Shown here one piece after another: positions 17,035 to 24,751 of a stretch of DNA of 64,000 nt. This stretch comes from Brevundimonas sp. M20 (GTDB lineage Bacteria > Pseudomonadota > Alphaproteobacteria > Caulobacterales > Caulobacteraceae). The DNA is taken from positions 2,061,001 to 2,125,000 of the forward strand of contig NZ_CP041243.1 in assembly GCF_006547065.1 (NCBI RefSeq). The letters run 5' to 3'. Position 1 is the stretch's first letter; each line of letters begins with the position of its first letter. Below the pieces are notes generated by a model, which saw only the letters and a list, made by a program, of their open reading frames with translations, ran no database searches and was not told where the DNA came from. Position numbers and translations under genes: made by a program.

Positions 17035-17983
17035 AGCCGCAGCGGACGGAACAGCGGCCTGGCCGCCGCCTGCGCTGGATCCGGCGGGACCCTTCGCCGA
17101 GCCGCTGAACACCCTGTCATGGGTCCTGTTCGCCATGGCCGGCTCGGTCTTGCTGATCGTGCTGGCGGCGCTGGGCGTCGCGCTGTTCGGCCCCCGACGC
17201 TGGCGCGAGCGGCTGGGCGGGCGCAAGCTTGTCTGGATCGGCGGTTTCGCCTTCCCCGTCGTGGTCCTGACCGCCCTGCTCATCTACGGTCTCGGCCTGA
17301 CCAGTCACCTGACGCAGGAGCCCGGTCCCGACGAAATGCGCGTGCGTGTCACCGGCGAGATGTGGTGGTGGCGCATCGCCTATCTGGACGGCGAAGGTCG
17401 TGAAGCCTTCCAGGACGCCAACGAACTGCACATCCCCACGGGCCGTCCCGTGGTGATCGAACTGGACTCCGCCGACGTCATTCACAGCTTCTGGGTTCCG
17501 CGTCTGTCGGGAAAGGTCGACATGATCCCCGGACGCCGCAACCTGATCCGGATTCAGGCCGACGCCCCCGGAGCCTATGGCGGACAGTGTGCTGAATACT
17601 GCGGCGGGCCGCACGCCCTGATGGGCTTTGTCGTGGTGGCGCATGAGCCGACGGCCTACGCGGCATGGCGCGCCCGGCAAACCGCGCCCTCTCCCGCAGC
17701 CCTTCAGCCGACCATCGGCTCACAGGTCTTCGCCCGCGCCGGATGCGGCGCCTGCCACAGTGTCGCCGGCACGGCCTTCAACGGTCAGGCTGGCCCTGAC
17801 CTCAGCCACGTCGGCTCACGGCGCACGCTCGGCGCGGGCATTCTTCCCAACAACCAGGGCACGATGGCGGGCTGGATTTCGGACAGCCAGTCGATCAAGC
17901 CCGGCAACCGCATGCCGGCCTATCCCGTGCTCACCGGCGAGGAACTGCGCGAGGTTTCCGGCTGGCTCGAGAGCCTGAAGTGA
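17027..17983 (+). CDS. coxB: cytochrome c oxidase subunit II with fused cytochrome c (caa3 type)
   Basis: A 318-residue protein. Two N-terminal membrane helices (about residues 25-50 and 68-92) are followed by the cupredoxin domain with a complete CuA site: H153 in DVIHSFWVP, then C188, C192, H196 and M199 in CAEYCGGPHALMG. A class I cytochrome c domain is fused at the C-terminus with C240-x2-C243-H244 and the Met segment GNRMPAYPVLTGEEL. This fusion defines caa3-type oxidases. It overlaps both neighbours, upstream by 8 bp and downstream as GTGA. The protein lacks a cleavable signal peptide before the first helix. Confidence 0.95.
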   Translation: MTRAAADGTAAWPPPALDPAGPFAEPLNTLSWVLFAMAGSVLLIVLAALGVALFGPRRWRERLGGRKLVWIGGFAFPVVVLTALLIYGLGLTSHLTQEPGPDEMRVRVTGEMWWWRIAYLDGEGREAFQDANELHIPTGRPVVIELDSADVIHSFWVPRLSGKVDMIPGRRNLIRIQADAPGAYGGQCAEYCGGPHALMGFVVVAHEPTAYAAWRARQTAPSPAALQPTIGSQVFARAGCGACHSVAGTAFNGQAGPDLSHVGSRRTLGAGILPNNQGTMAGWISDSQSIKPGNRMPAYPVLTGEELREVSGWLESLK

Positions 17984-20532
17984 GCCGCGAGTTCGAGAGG
18001 GAAACGGGGTTCGACACCACCCTGTACGAGCAATTCCCCACCACCGGGCCTCGTCCGGAAGGCGAGGTCGAGGAACTGGAACGCATCTGGTGCCGCCCTA
18101 AAGGCTGGCAGTGGATCACCGCGATCAACAACAATTTCGTCGGCGTCTACTATGTGGGCGCCGCCATGTTGTTCTTTGTACTGGCGGGCGTCCTTGCGGT
18201 CCTGATGCGGACCCAGCTGGCCGTGCCGATGGCGGGCGTCCTTCCGGCCGAGACCTACAACCAGATCTTCACCGTGCACGGCACGATGATGATGTTCCTG
18301 TTCGCCGTTCCCGCCGTCGAGGCGCTGGCGGTGCTGCTTCTGCCCCAGATGCTGGGCGCGCGGGACCTGCCCTTCCCGCGCCTCAGCGCCTACGCCTTCT
18401 GGGCCTATCTGATTGGCGGACTGGCCTTCTTCTGCTCCCTGTTCTTCGGTCTCGCTCCGAACGGCGGCTGGTTCATGTACCCGCCGCTCAGTTCGACCGC
18501 CTTCTCGCCCGGGATCAACGCTGACTTCTGGCTCCTTGGTATCGGCTTCATCGAGATTTCCGCCATCGCCGGAGCCGTCGAGATCATTGTCGGCGTGCTG
18601 CGCAACCGCGCGCCCGGCATGACGCTGGACAAGCTGCCCATCTTCGCCTGGGCCATGCTGATCTTCGCCGGGATGATCATCATCGCCTTCCCGTCGGTGA
18701 TCCTCGCCACCACCCTGATGGAGCTGGAGCGGGTCTTCGGCTGGCCGTTCTTCGACCCGCTCAAGGGCGGAGACCCGATGCTGTGGCAGCACCTGTTCTG
18801 GTTCTTCGGCCACCCCGAGGTCTACATCATCTTCCTGCCCGCCGCAGGGGCCATGTCGACCATGATTCCGGCTATCGCGCGCACGCCGCTGGTCGGCCAC
18901 AACGCCGTGGTTCTGGCCATGCTGGCCACCGGCTTCATCAGTTTCGGCGTGTGGGCGCACCACATGTTCACCACCGGCATGCCGACCATCTCGACCAGCT
19001 ATTTCTCGTCGGCGTCAATGGCAGTGTCGGTGCCCGCGGGCATCCAGGTCTTCGCCTGGATCGCCACCATCGCGGCGGGCAAGATGCGCTTCACCACCTC
19101 CGGCCTGTTCGTCACCGGCGCCATCATCACCTTCGTCATGGGCGGTCTGACCGGGGTGATGGTCGCCATGGTCCCGTTCGACTGGCAGGCCCACGACAGC
19201 TACTTCATCGTCGCCCACCTGCACTATGTGCTGATCGGCGGGATGGTCTTCCCCTTCTTCGCCGCCATCTACTACTGGCTGCCCATGTCGTCGACACGCC
19301 CGCTCAGCGAGCGGATGGGCAAGTGGGTGTTCTGGCTGATGTTCACGGGCATGCACGTGACCTTCCTGCCCATGCACCTCAGCGGGTTGATGGCCATGCC
19401 GCGCCGCGTCTTCACCTATCTTCCCGGACGTGGGCTGGAGCTGCCCAACCTGATCTCCAGCATCGGCACGGCGATCACGGCGCTGGGCGTCCTCCTCTGG
19501 ATCATCGACATGATCCGCAACTTCCGCCCCTTCGGCGACAAGGACAGCGGCGATATCCACGGCTCACCCGGGCTCGAATGGCTGCCGACCGGCCTCTACT
19601 CGGTCCGCTCGATTCCGGTCGTGAAAAGCCTCTATCCCCTGTGGGAGCAGAAGAACCTCGCCCGCGACGTCGAAGCCGGACGCTACTTCCTGCCGAACGC
19701 TCCAACCGGCGCGCGGGAGACCCTGGTCACCTCCACCCTCAACGCCGAGCCGCAATACCTGCAACGGATGCCGTCGCCCTCCCCCTGGCATGTCTGGGCG
19801 GCGATCTTCACGGCGGGTCTATTCCTGCTGCTGACCGTGCAGGCCTATGTCGCATCGGCCATCAGCGGCGTTCTGGCCGTCTGGTGCATCATGCACTGGT
19901 GCTGGATGCTGGATCGCCCGCGCATCGCCGAGACGGTCGATATCGGCGGCGGCGTTCGAGTGCCGACCTATATGAGCGGCCCGTCCAGCCACGGCTGGTG
20001 GGCCATGGTCATCACCCTGATCGTGGCCGGCATGATCGCTCTGCTGGCGGGCTTCAGCTACGTCTTCCTGTGGAGCCGCAACCCGCAGGACTGGATCGCC
20101 CCTCCGCCGGCGACGGGTCTCTACCTTACCCTTGGCGCCAACCTCATCGGAGCCCTCCTCGCCTGGCTGTCGTGCAGGGTGCTGTCACTGGACCGCCCGC
20201 GCAGCCCGGTGATCGCGACCCTGCTGATGCTGCTGGCGACCGCCGCCCTGGGCGCGGCGTGGTGGACCGATCTGAACGGCTGGATCGACACCGGTCTCAA
20301 GGCCTCGGCGACGGGTCAGGGCGCCACGGTCTTCGCCCTGTTGTCCTGGCACGGCTTCTTCATGGGGATCGTCGCCCTGATGGCGCTGTACGCGGTTTTG
20401 CGACTGCTGTTCGGCCACGTCGAGGCGCGTCGCCCCTCAACCTTCCAGTTGATCGCCCTGTTCCTCACCTACTCCGCCAGTCAGGGCGCGTTTTCCGCCG
20501 CCCTCACCGCCCTCTTCCCGGGCGCGCCATGA
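17980..20532 (+). CDS. cytochrome c oxidase subunit I fused to subunit III
   Basis: An 850-residue polytopic protein. The subunit I part (about residues 40-580) has every heme/copper ligand: H100 in FTVHGTMMMF and H415 for heme a, H413 for heme a3, and H278 with cross-linked Y282 (FGHPEVY), H327 and H328 for CuB. The C-terminal part (about residues 600-850) adds further helices, including HGWWAMVITLIVAGMIALLAG and LLSWHGFFMGIVALMALYA, which correspond to a subunit III-like domain. No separate subunit III gene is present. It starts at GTG 17980, overlapping coxB, and ends overlapping the next gene as ATGA. Confidence 0.93.
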   Translation: MSREFERETGFDTTLYEQFPTTGPRPEGEVEELERIWCRPKGWQWITAINNNFVGVYYVGAAMLFFVLAGVLAVLMRTQLAVPMAGVLPAETYNQIFTVHGTMMMFLFAVPAVEALAVLLLPQMLGARDLPFPRLSAYAFWAYLIGGLAFFCSLFFGLAPNGGWFMYPPLSSTAFSPGINADFWLLGIGFIEISAIAGAVEIIVGVLRNRAPGMTLDKLPIFAWAMLIFAGMIIIAFPSVILATTLMELERVFGWPFFDPLKGGDPMLWQHLFWFFGHPEVYIIFLPAAGAMSTMIPAIARTPLVGHNAVVLAMLATGFISFGVWAHHMFTTGMPTISTSYFSSASMAVSVPAGIQVFAWIATIAAGKMRFTTSGLFVTGAIITFVMGGLTGVMVAMVPFDWQAHDSYFIVAHLHYVLIGGMVFPFFAAIYYWLPMSSTRPLSERMGKWVFWLMFTGMHVTFLPMHLSGLMAMPRRVFTYLPGRGLELPNLISSIGTAITALGVLLWIIDMIRNFRPFGDKDSGDIHGSPGLEWLPTGLYSVRSIPVVKSLYPLWEQKNLARDVEAGRYFLPNAPTGARETLVTSTLNAEPQYLQRMPSPSPWHVWAAIFTAGLFLLLTVQAYVASAISGVLAVWCIMHWCWMLDRPRIAETVDIGGGVRVPTYMSGPSSHGWWAMVITLIVAGMIALLAGFSYVFLWSRNPQDWIAPPPATGLYLTLGANLIGALLAWLSCRVLSLDRPRSPVIATLLMLLATAALGAAWWTDLNGWIDTGLKASATGQGATVFALLSWHGFFMGIVALMALYAVLRLLFGHVEARRPSTFQLIALFLTYSASQGAFSAALTALFPGAP

Positions 20533-20828
20533 AGACCTGGATCTGGATGACCGGCGGCCTGATTGTGTGGGCCTTTCACTTCATCGGCGTCTATCTGATC
20601 TCCAGCGTCGCCGACGTCGTAGCGACGGCCGACGATGTACGCTGGCGCATGGCCGGCCTGGCCTTCAGCGGGGGCTGCGCCCTGCTTGCCGCAACGCTGC
20701 TATGGGCGGCCGTCACACAGTTGCGCCGCCGGGGCTCCGGATTTTCAGACCAGGTCTCGGCCTTCGGCTCCGCCGTTTCCCTGATCGCCGTTGCATGGCA
20801 GGCGCTGCCGACCGTGATCGGGCACTGA
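20529..20828 (+). CDS. small membrane protein of the caa3 oxidase operon
   Basis: A 99-residue protein with three hydrophobic segments (MKTWIWMTGGLIVWAFHFIG, AGLAFSGGCALLAATLLWAA and AVSLIAVAWQALPTVI). It overlaps the subunit I/III gene by ATGA and is the last gene of the operon. It could be a small oxidase subunit or an assembly protein; no family was recognised with confidence. His17 in the first helix is a possible metal or proton-path residue, which is speculative. Confidence 0.75.
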   Translation: MKTWIWMTGGLIVWAFHFIGVYLISSVADVVATADDVRWRMAGLAFSGGCALLAATLLWAAVTQLRRRGSGFSDQVSAFGSAVSLIAVAWQALPTVIGH

Positions 20829-21122
20829 CGGCGATCGCCGTCCGCCGGACCCTCGACGCCCTCGCAGACAGTCCGCTTCTTCGCCCAGGCGCCCGAACGC
20901 GGAAGCGTTACAAGACGACTTCGACGACACGCGATGTCGGTCGGTCCGCAATCGGTCGGACTTCGCCATGAGACGAAATCAAAGGCTTGCGAGGCGCCAT
21001 CTCAAATAAGTTGCGAACACTCACCCTTCACTAGCAAAAGTTGCAGGCTTGGGCTATCGAGGCATTCCGGGCGCGGCGGCGCTCGGGACGATATGACGCG
21101 TTGTTCCTCGGGGGGTGGATCA
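20829..21122. other. 294-bp gap before the DyP/P450 operon
   Basis: No gene is seen. The stretch is less GC-rich than its surroundings near 20990-21050. It contains the 8-mer TCGGTCGG twice at a 15-bp period (20937-20944 and 20952-20959) and AAGTTGC twice. No GGAAC-N16/17-NGTT element is present, so the downstream operon is apparently not under the promoter type common elsewhere in this window. The promoter itself could not be placed. Confidence 0.5.
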
Positions 21123-21989
21123 ATGAGTAATCTGGCCGGCAAGGCCTATGCCATGAATGTCGTGACGCCCATGCGGCCGGGCGCGACGTGGATCAACACC
21201 TTCATCTTCATGCTCTCGCGCGCCCTGCCGGGCACCCTCAGCGGCCTGCTCGGGCTCGGCTTCATCCATTTCGCGCGCTGGGTGATGATCCGCCGCGATC
21301 AGTGGCCGCAGTTGGGCCAGCCCCCGGCGAAGCTGTCCAACGACTACATGCTGTTCTGCAGCAACTTCAACGGCACCTGGGACCAGTACATCGACGCCTT
21401 CGCCGACGGGATTCCGGGCGGGCTGGACCTGTTCTGGTATTCGAGCACCAAATACCCCAACTCGATCCCGGTCACCCCATTCAAGAACTACATCCGCGCC
21501 AATCAGGTCGACACCAACTATTATTATAACGCGACGCCGGGCAGCGGGCAGCGGGATATCAAGCTGGCGCTGAAGCTGTTGCACGATCTGGCCGCGGTCG
21601 CCGCGAAGGCCGGAGGGCTGAGCGACGCCGAGCTGGCCTCGGCGTTCGAACGGCTGCTGATCGCCAATCAGGGCGGGCTGGGCTCGCCGGGCTACGCCCC
21701 GATCGCGAGCTGTGACACCGCCGCCGCTGACCGCAACCGCGCCGATGCCGAGCTGGGTCTGTGGGGCGAGGGCGGCACCGGTCCGATCAAGGCCGAGCGC
21801 ACCCTGGAACCGATCGCGCAGGATGTCGTCCTCGCGTCCAGCGCGAACGAGGACGAGGCCGTCAGGGCCGAGGTCAGGGCCGCCGTCGCCGCCGCTCTCA
21901 ACATTACGCCGAACGCCGGCGAACCGCCCCATGCGCCGGAGCCGCCGCCGGAAACGCCCGTCCGGAAGGAGGAAAGAGCCGATGGCTAA
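21123..21989 (+). CDS. uncharacterised conserved protein, first gene of DyP/P450 operon
   Basis: A 288-residue protein without a classical signal peptide. Residues about 20-55 are hydrophobic and end in GLGFIHFARWVMI. A well-formed central block follows: MLFCSNFNGTWDQYIDAFAD, IPGGLDLFWYSSTKYP, then YIRANQVDTNYYYNATPGSG. The last 40 residues are Pro/Glu-rich. The block resembles a ferredoxin-like alpha/beta unit of the kind found in DyP and related oxidases, which is inference. No catalytic motif is evident. GGGGGGTGGATCA precedes ATG 21123. The stop overlaps the next gene's start by 8 bp. Such proteins appear to be conserved companions of peroxidases, but I cannot name the family. Confidence 0.8.
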   Translation: MSNLAGKAYAMNVVTPMRPGATWINTFIFMLSRALPGTLSGLLGLGFIHFARWVMIRRDQWPQLGQPPAKLSNDYMLFCSNFNGTWDQYIDAFADGIPGGLDLFWYSSTKYPNSIPVTPFKNYIRANQVDTNYYYNATPGSGQRDIKLALKLLHDLAAVAAKAGGLSDAELASAFERLLIANQGGLGSPGYAPIASCDTAAADRNRADAELGLWGEGGTGPIKAERTLEPIAQDVVLASSANEDEAVRAEVRAAVAAALNITPNAGEPPHAPEPPPETPVRKEERADG

Positions 21990-23004
21990 TATCGACGTCA
22001 GCACCTACTTCTTCACGGCGGCCGTGCCGGTGTGCAACGAGGGGGTTGTCGAGCATCGCAGCCTGACGGGCGCGAAGGGCGTGATCAAAAGCTCGCCCAT
22101 CCACATCGTGCGCGAGATCCTCGAGACCCTGCCCACGGCGCTGCAATCCCATGCGACCGAGGAGATCGGGCTGAACAGCCCTTTCTCCCGCAATCTGCGC
22201 ACCCATTTCACGCGCTTCGTGATCCTCGATCAGCCGAACTTCAACGGCCGCGACCACAGCAATGCGCTGGTCAACGCGGTGATGAAGGTCGACCTGCTCG
22301 CCGCCCAGCCGGTGGATCAGATCACCTGCCCCTACATCTTCTGGACCATCGATTTCGACCTGCCCGACCCCGCCGGCGCCGGCGAGCCGCGCCGCTATTT
22401 CGAGGAGCTGTGGGGCCAGATGGAGCCCGAGCTGCGGTCGATCTTCCAGTACTGCTACGGCTTCGATCAGGTGAAGGACGCGGCGAGTTTCGCGACCTAT
22501 ATCCTGCGGTGCCAGATCGAAACGACGATGCCGTTCCACGATTACTGGTACATCCCGCCGAAGCTGAGCCAGATATCCATCCCCGGACTGGCGCTGATCC
22601 CGGGCATCGGCGCGCTGATGCTGCTGGGGTCGCTGATCGCGGGCTTCCTGCGCTGGACCGGCTGGCGCTGGGCGGCGGATTTCGTCGGGTGGAGCGGCTG
22701 GACCTGGGCCCCTTGGGCCGGGCTGGGGGTGCTGATCCTCGGCCTCATCATCGACTATTACTGGGTGATGGCGAAGGGCCGGAAGCCCTACCCCGCCTCC
22801 CCCGGCGCGGATCTGCGGAATGTGCTGAAGGCGCTGTACCTCCAGCAGGTCTTCACCCGCTTCGCCACGGCGCAGCAGCGCCGGGACCGGACAAAATGGG
22901 GCGCCGAGTTCCGCACCTTTCTGACCGCCACCCGACCCGGCGACCTGGACGGGCCCACCCAGTCGCCCGGCGTGATCCGCAGCCAGCCGGGAGATGCGGC
23001 ATGA
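21982..23004 (+). CDS. uncharacterised membrane protein, second gene of DyP/P450 operon
   Basis: A 340-residue protein with a strong AAGGAGGAAAG ribosome site. The N-terminal 210 residues are soluble and carry LRTHFTRFVILDQPNFNGRD and CPYIFWTIDFDLPDP, an H-F-x-R-F/W-V-hydrophobic then F-N-G pattern also seen in the preceding protein. A central segment holds two adjacent membrane helices (about residues 197-222 and 237-258), followed by a basic C-terminal tail (QQVFTRFATAQQRRDRTKW). The topology puts both large parts on the same side, presumably cytosolic. It overlaps the peroxidase gene by 4 bp. No enzymatic motif is recognised. Confidence 0.8.
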   Translation: MANIDVSTYFFTAAVPVCNEGVVEHRSLTGAKGVIKSSPIHIVREILETLPTALQSHATEEIGLNSPFSRNLRTHFTRFVILDQPNFNGRDHSNALVNAVMKVDLLAAQPVDQITCPYIFWTIDFDLPDPAGAGEPRRYFEELWGQMEPELRSIFQYCYGFDQVKDAASFATYILRCQIETTMPFHDYWYIPPKLSQISIPGLALIPGIGALMLLGSLIAGFLRWTGWRWAADFVGWSGWTWAPWAGLGVLILGLIIDYYWVMAKGRKPYPASPGADLRNVLKALYLQQVFTRFATAQQRRDRTKWGAEFRTFLTATRPGDLDGPTQSPGVIRSQPGDAA

Positions 23005-24719
23005 CCAACGCCACCAACACGCCGTCCTCCGCCACCCTGCTCGACCTCGCCGACATTCAGGGCGGGATTCTGCGGACCTACGGCGACGGCTTCCCCAAGG
23101 GGCGAAACTTCTATCTGACCGTGCGCGACGCCCGAAAAGGCCGCGCCTTTGTCGAGGCCTTGCTGCCGAAGATCACCACCGCCGCGCGCTGGAAGGACCC
23201 GAAGCGAGACGAGCCGCTGCTGCGCACGCGCAATCCGCGCGTCAAGGATATCGTCCGCGCGCAGGGCGAGCCCGACTATCCGGGTCGCGTTCAGCTGATG
23301 AAGCCCAAAGTGACGCTCAATATCGGCTTCACCTTCACCGGACTGCTCGCCCTGGGCGTGCCGACCCGCACCTTGCGCGGCATGCCTGACGACTTCATCG
23401 ACGGGATGGAGGCGCGGGCGGCCCTGCTGGGCGACGATCCCTTCCTGGACAAGCGCGACGCGGTATGGCGCAACTCGAAGGGCGACAGGCGCGTCCATAT
23501 CCTGCTGACGCTCTACGCCCAGCAGAACCCCGACGGCACGGCCTGCCCCGAACTGAAAGCCGAGACCGACGCCATCGTCGCGCTCTGCAAGAAATCGAGG
23601 GGCGGGGTCGTTCTGCTCGACGGGGTCGGCCCCGACAACGCGCAATGGCAGGACCTGTCCGCGGTGATGCGGCAGGACGGCGAGAACTGGTGGCCGACCA
23701 ACAAGGAGCATTTCGGCCTGTCAGACGGCTTCGGCGACCCGGTCTTCTCCGGCCAGTTCTCGGGTGAGGCCGAGCAGGTCCGCGTCGCGGGCGGGGGCAA
23801 GCTGGTCTATGACCCGAAGAAGAAGACGTACAAATGGGAGCCGCTGGCGACCGGCGAGTTCCTGCTCGGCTACCCGGACGAGGCGCAGGAAATTCCGGGC
23901 GCGGCGATGCCGATCGCCTTCAGCCGCAACGGCGCCTTCATGGCCTATCGCAAGCTGCACGAGGCCGTCGGAACCTTCAACCGCTACATTGACGAGCAGG
24001 CCGGACGCTACGCCAGGATGTTCCACGTTCCCAAGGCGGAGGCGGTGGAGACGATCAAGGCCAAGATGGTCGGCCGATGGGAGGACGGCGTCCCGCTGAC
24101 CATCGCGCCGACCTACGCCGACTGGCAGCGTTTCCGCGCCGACCTCGACAAGGCGCGGGCGGAGAAGAACAAGGCCAGGCTGGCCGAAATCGCGCTGAAG
24201 TTCACCAACTTCACCTACGCCTCCGATCCGGCGGGATCGAAATGCCCGGTGACCTCGCACCTGCGCCGCGCCAATCCGCGCGACGGACTGGGGCCGACCT
24301 TCACCGCCGATGGCCTGTCAGGTGACGGCAGCGCGATCATCAACCGCCGTCGCATCCTGCGTCGCGGCCTGCCCTATGGTCAGTATGACGCCAACGCCCC
24401 GACCGATGACGGCGACCACGGCATCATCTTCATGGCGATCTGCACCAATCTGTTCCGCCAGTTCGAGTTCGTGCAGCAGCAATGGATGCAGTACGGGCTG
24501 GACTTCAACGCGGGCAGCGACACCTGCCCGGTGATCGGGAACCATCCCAAGGCGGATGAGCCCAAGATGGTGATCCCGGTCGATCCTGAAGTCGGCAAGC
24601 TGCCCTTCATCTGTGACCGCGTTCCGCAACTCGTGGAGCCGCGCGGCGGGGACTATTTCTTCCTGCCCAGCATGACCGCCCTGCGGATGATCGGGATGGG
24701 GATCATCGACCCGACCTGA
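23001..24719 (+). CDS. DyP-type heme peroxidase (long form)
   Basis: A 572-residue peroxidase. It starts with LADIQGGILRTYGDGFPKGRNFY, the usual DyP opening. The signature GXXDG is GLSDG with catalytic D242. The proximal heme ligand is H420 in SHLRRANPRDGLG. The distal Arg region is RRRILRRGLPYG. The length is above the common 300-450 residues and fits the long class of DyPs. There is no Sec or Tat signal, so it should be cytosolic or held at the membrane by its neighbours. DyPs oxidise aromatic or lipid-like substrates with H2O2. It overlaps the upstream gene as ATGA and precedes the P450 by 32 bp. Confidence 0.93.
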   Translation: MTNATNTPSSATLLDLADIQGGILRTYGDGFPKGRNFYLTVRDARKGRAFVEALLPKITTAARWKDPKRDEPLLRTRNPRVKDIVRAQGEPDYPGRVQLMKPKVTLNIGFTFTGLLALGVPTRTLRGMPDDFIDGMEARAALLGDDPFLDKRDAVWRNSKGDRRVHILLTLYAQQNPDGTACPELKAETDAIVALCKKSRGGVVLLDGVGPDNAQWQDLSAVMRQDGENWWPTNKEHFGLSDGFGDPVFSGQFSGEAEQVRVAGGGKLVYDPKKKTYKWEPLATGEFLLGYPDEAQEIPGAAMPIAFSRNGAFMAYRKLHEAVGTFNRYIDEQAGRYARMFHVPKAEAVETIKAKMVGRWEDGVPLTIAPTYADWQRFRADLDKARAEKNKARLAEIALKFTNFTYASDPAGSKCPVTSHLRRANPRDGLGPTFTADGLSGDGSAIINRRRILRRGLPYGQYDANAPTDDGDHGIIFMAICTNLFRQFEFVQQQWMQYGLDFNAGSDTCPVIGNHPKADEPKMVIPVDPEVGKLPFICDRVPQLVEPRGGDYFFLPSMTALRMIGMGIIDPT

Positions 24720-24751
24720 CCCAACAAGGCCCTCCGGAAAAGGCGCGCGCG

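Noticed and set aside
20934..21122. N-terminal extension of the first gene of the P450 operon
   Set aside because: The frame is open, but the residues are unlike a coding sequence. A strong G-rich ribosome site marks ATG 21123 as the start.
22032..23000. Fusion of the second P450-operon protein with the DyP peroxidase
   Set aside because: The long open frame upstream of the peroxidase is the Arg/Pro-rich wrong-frame translation of the preceding gene. The two genes overlap by ATGA in different frames.
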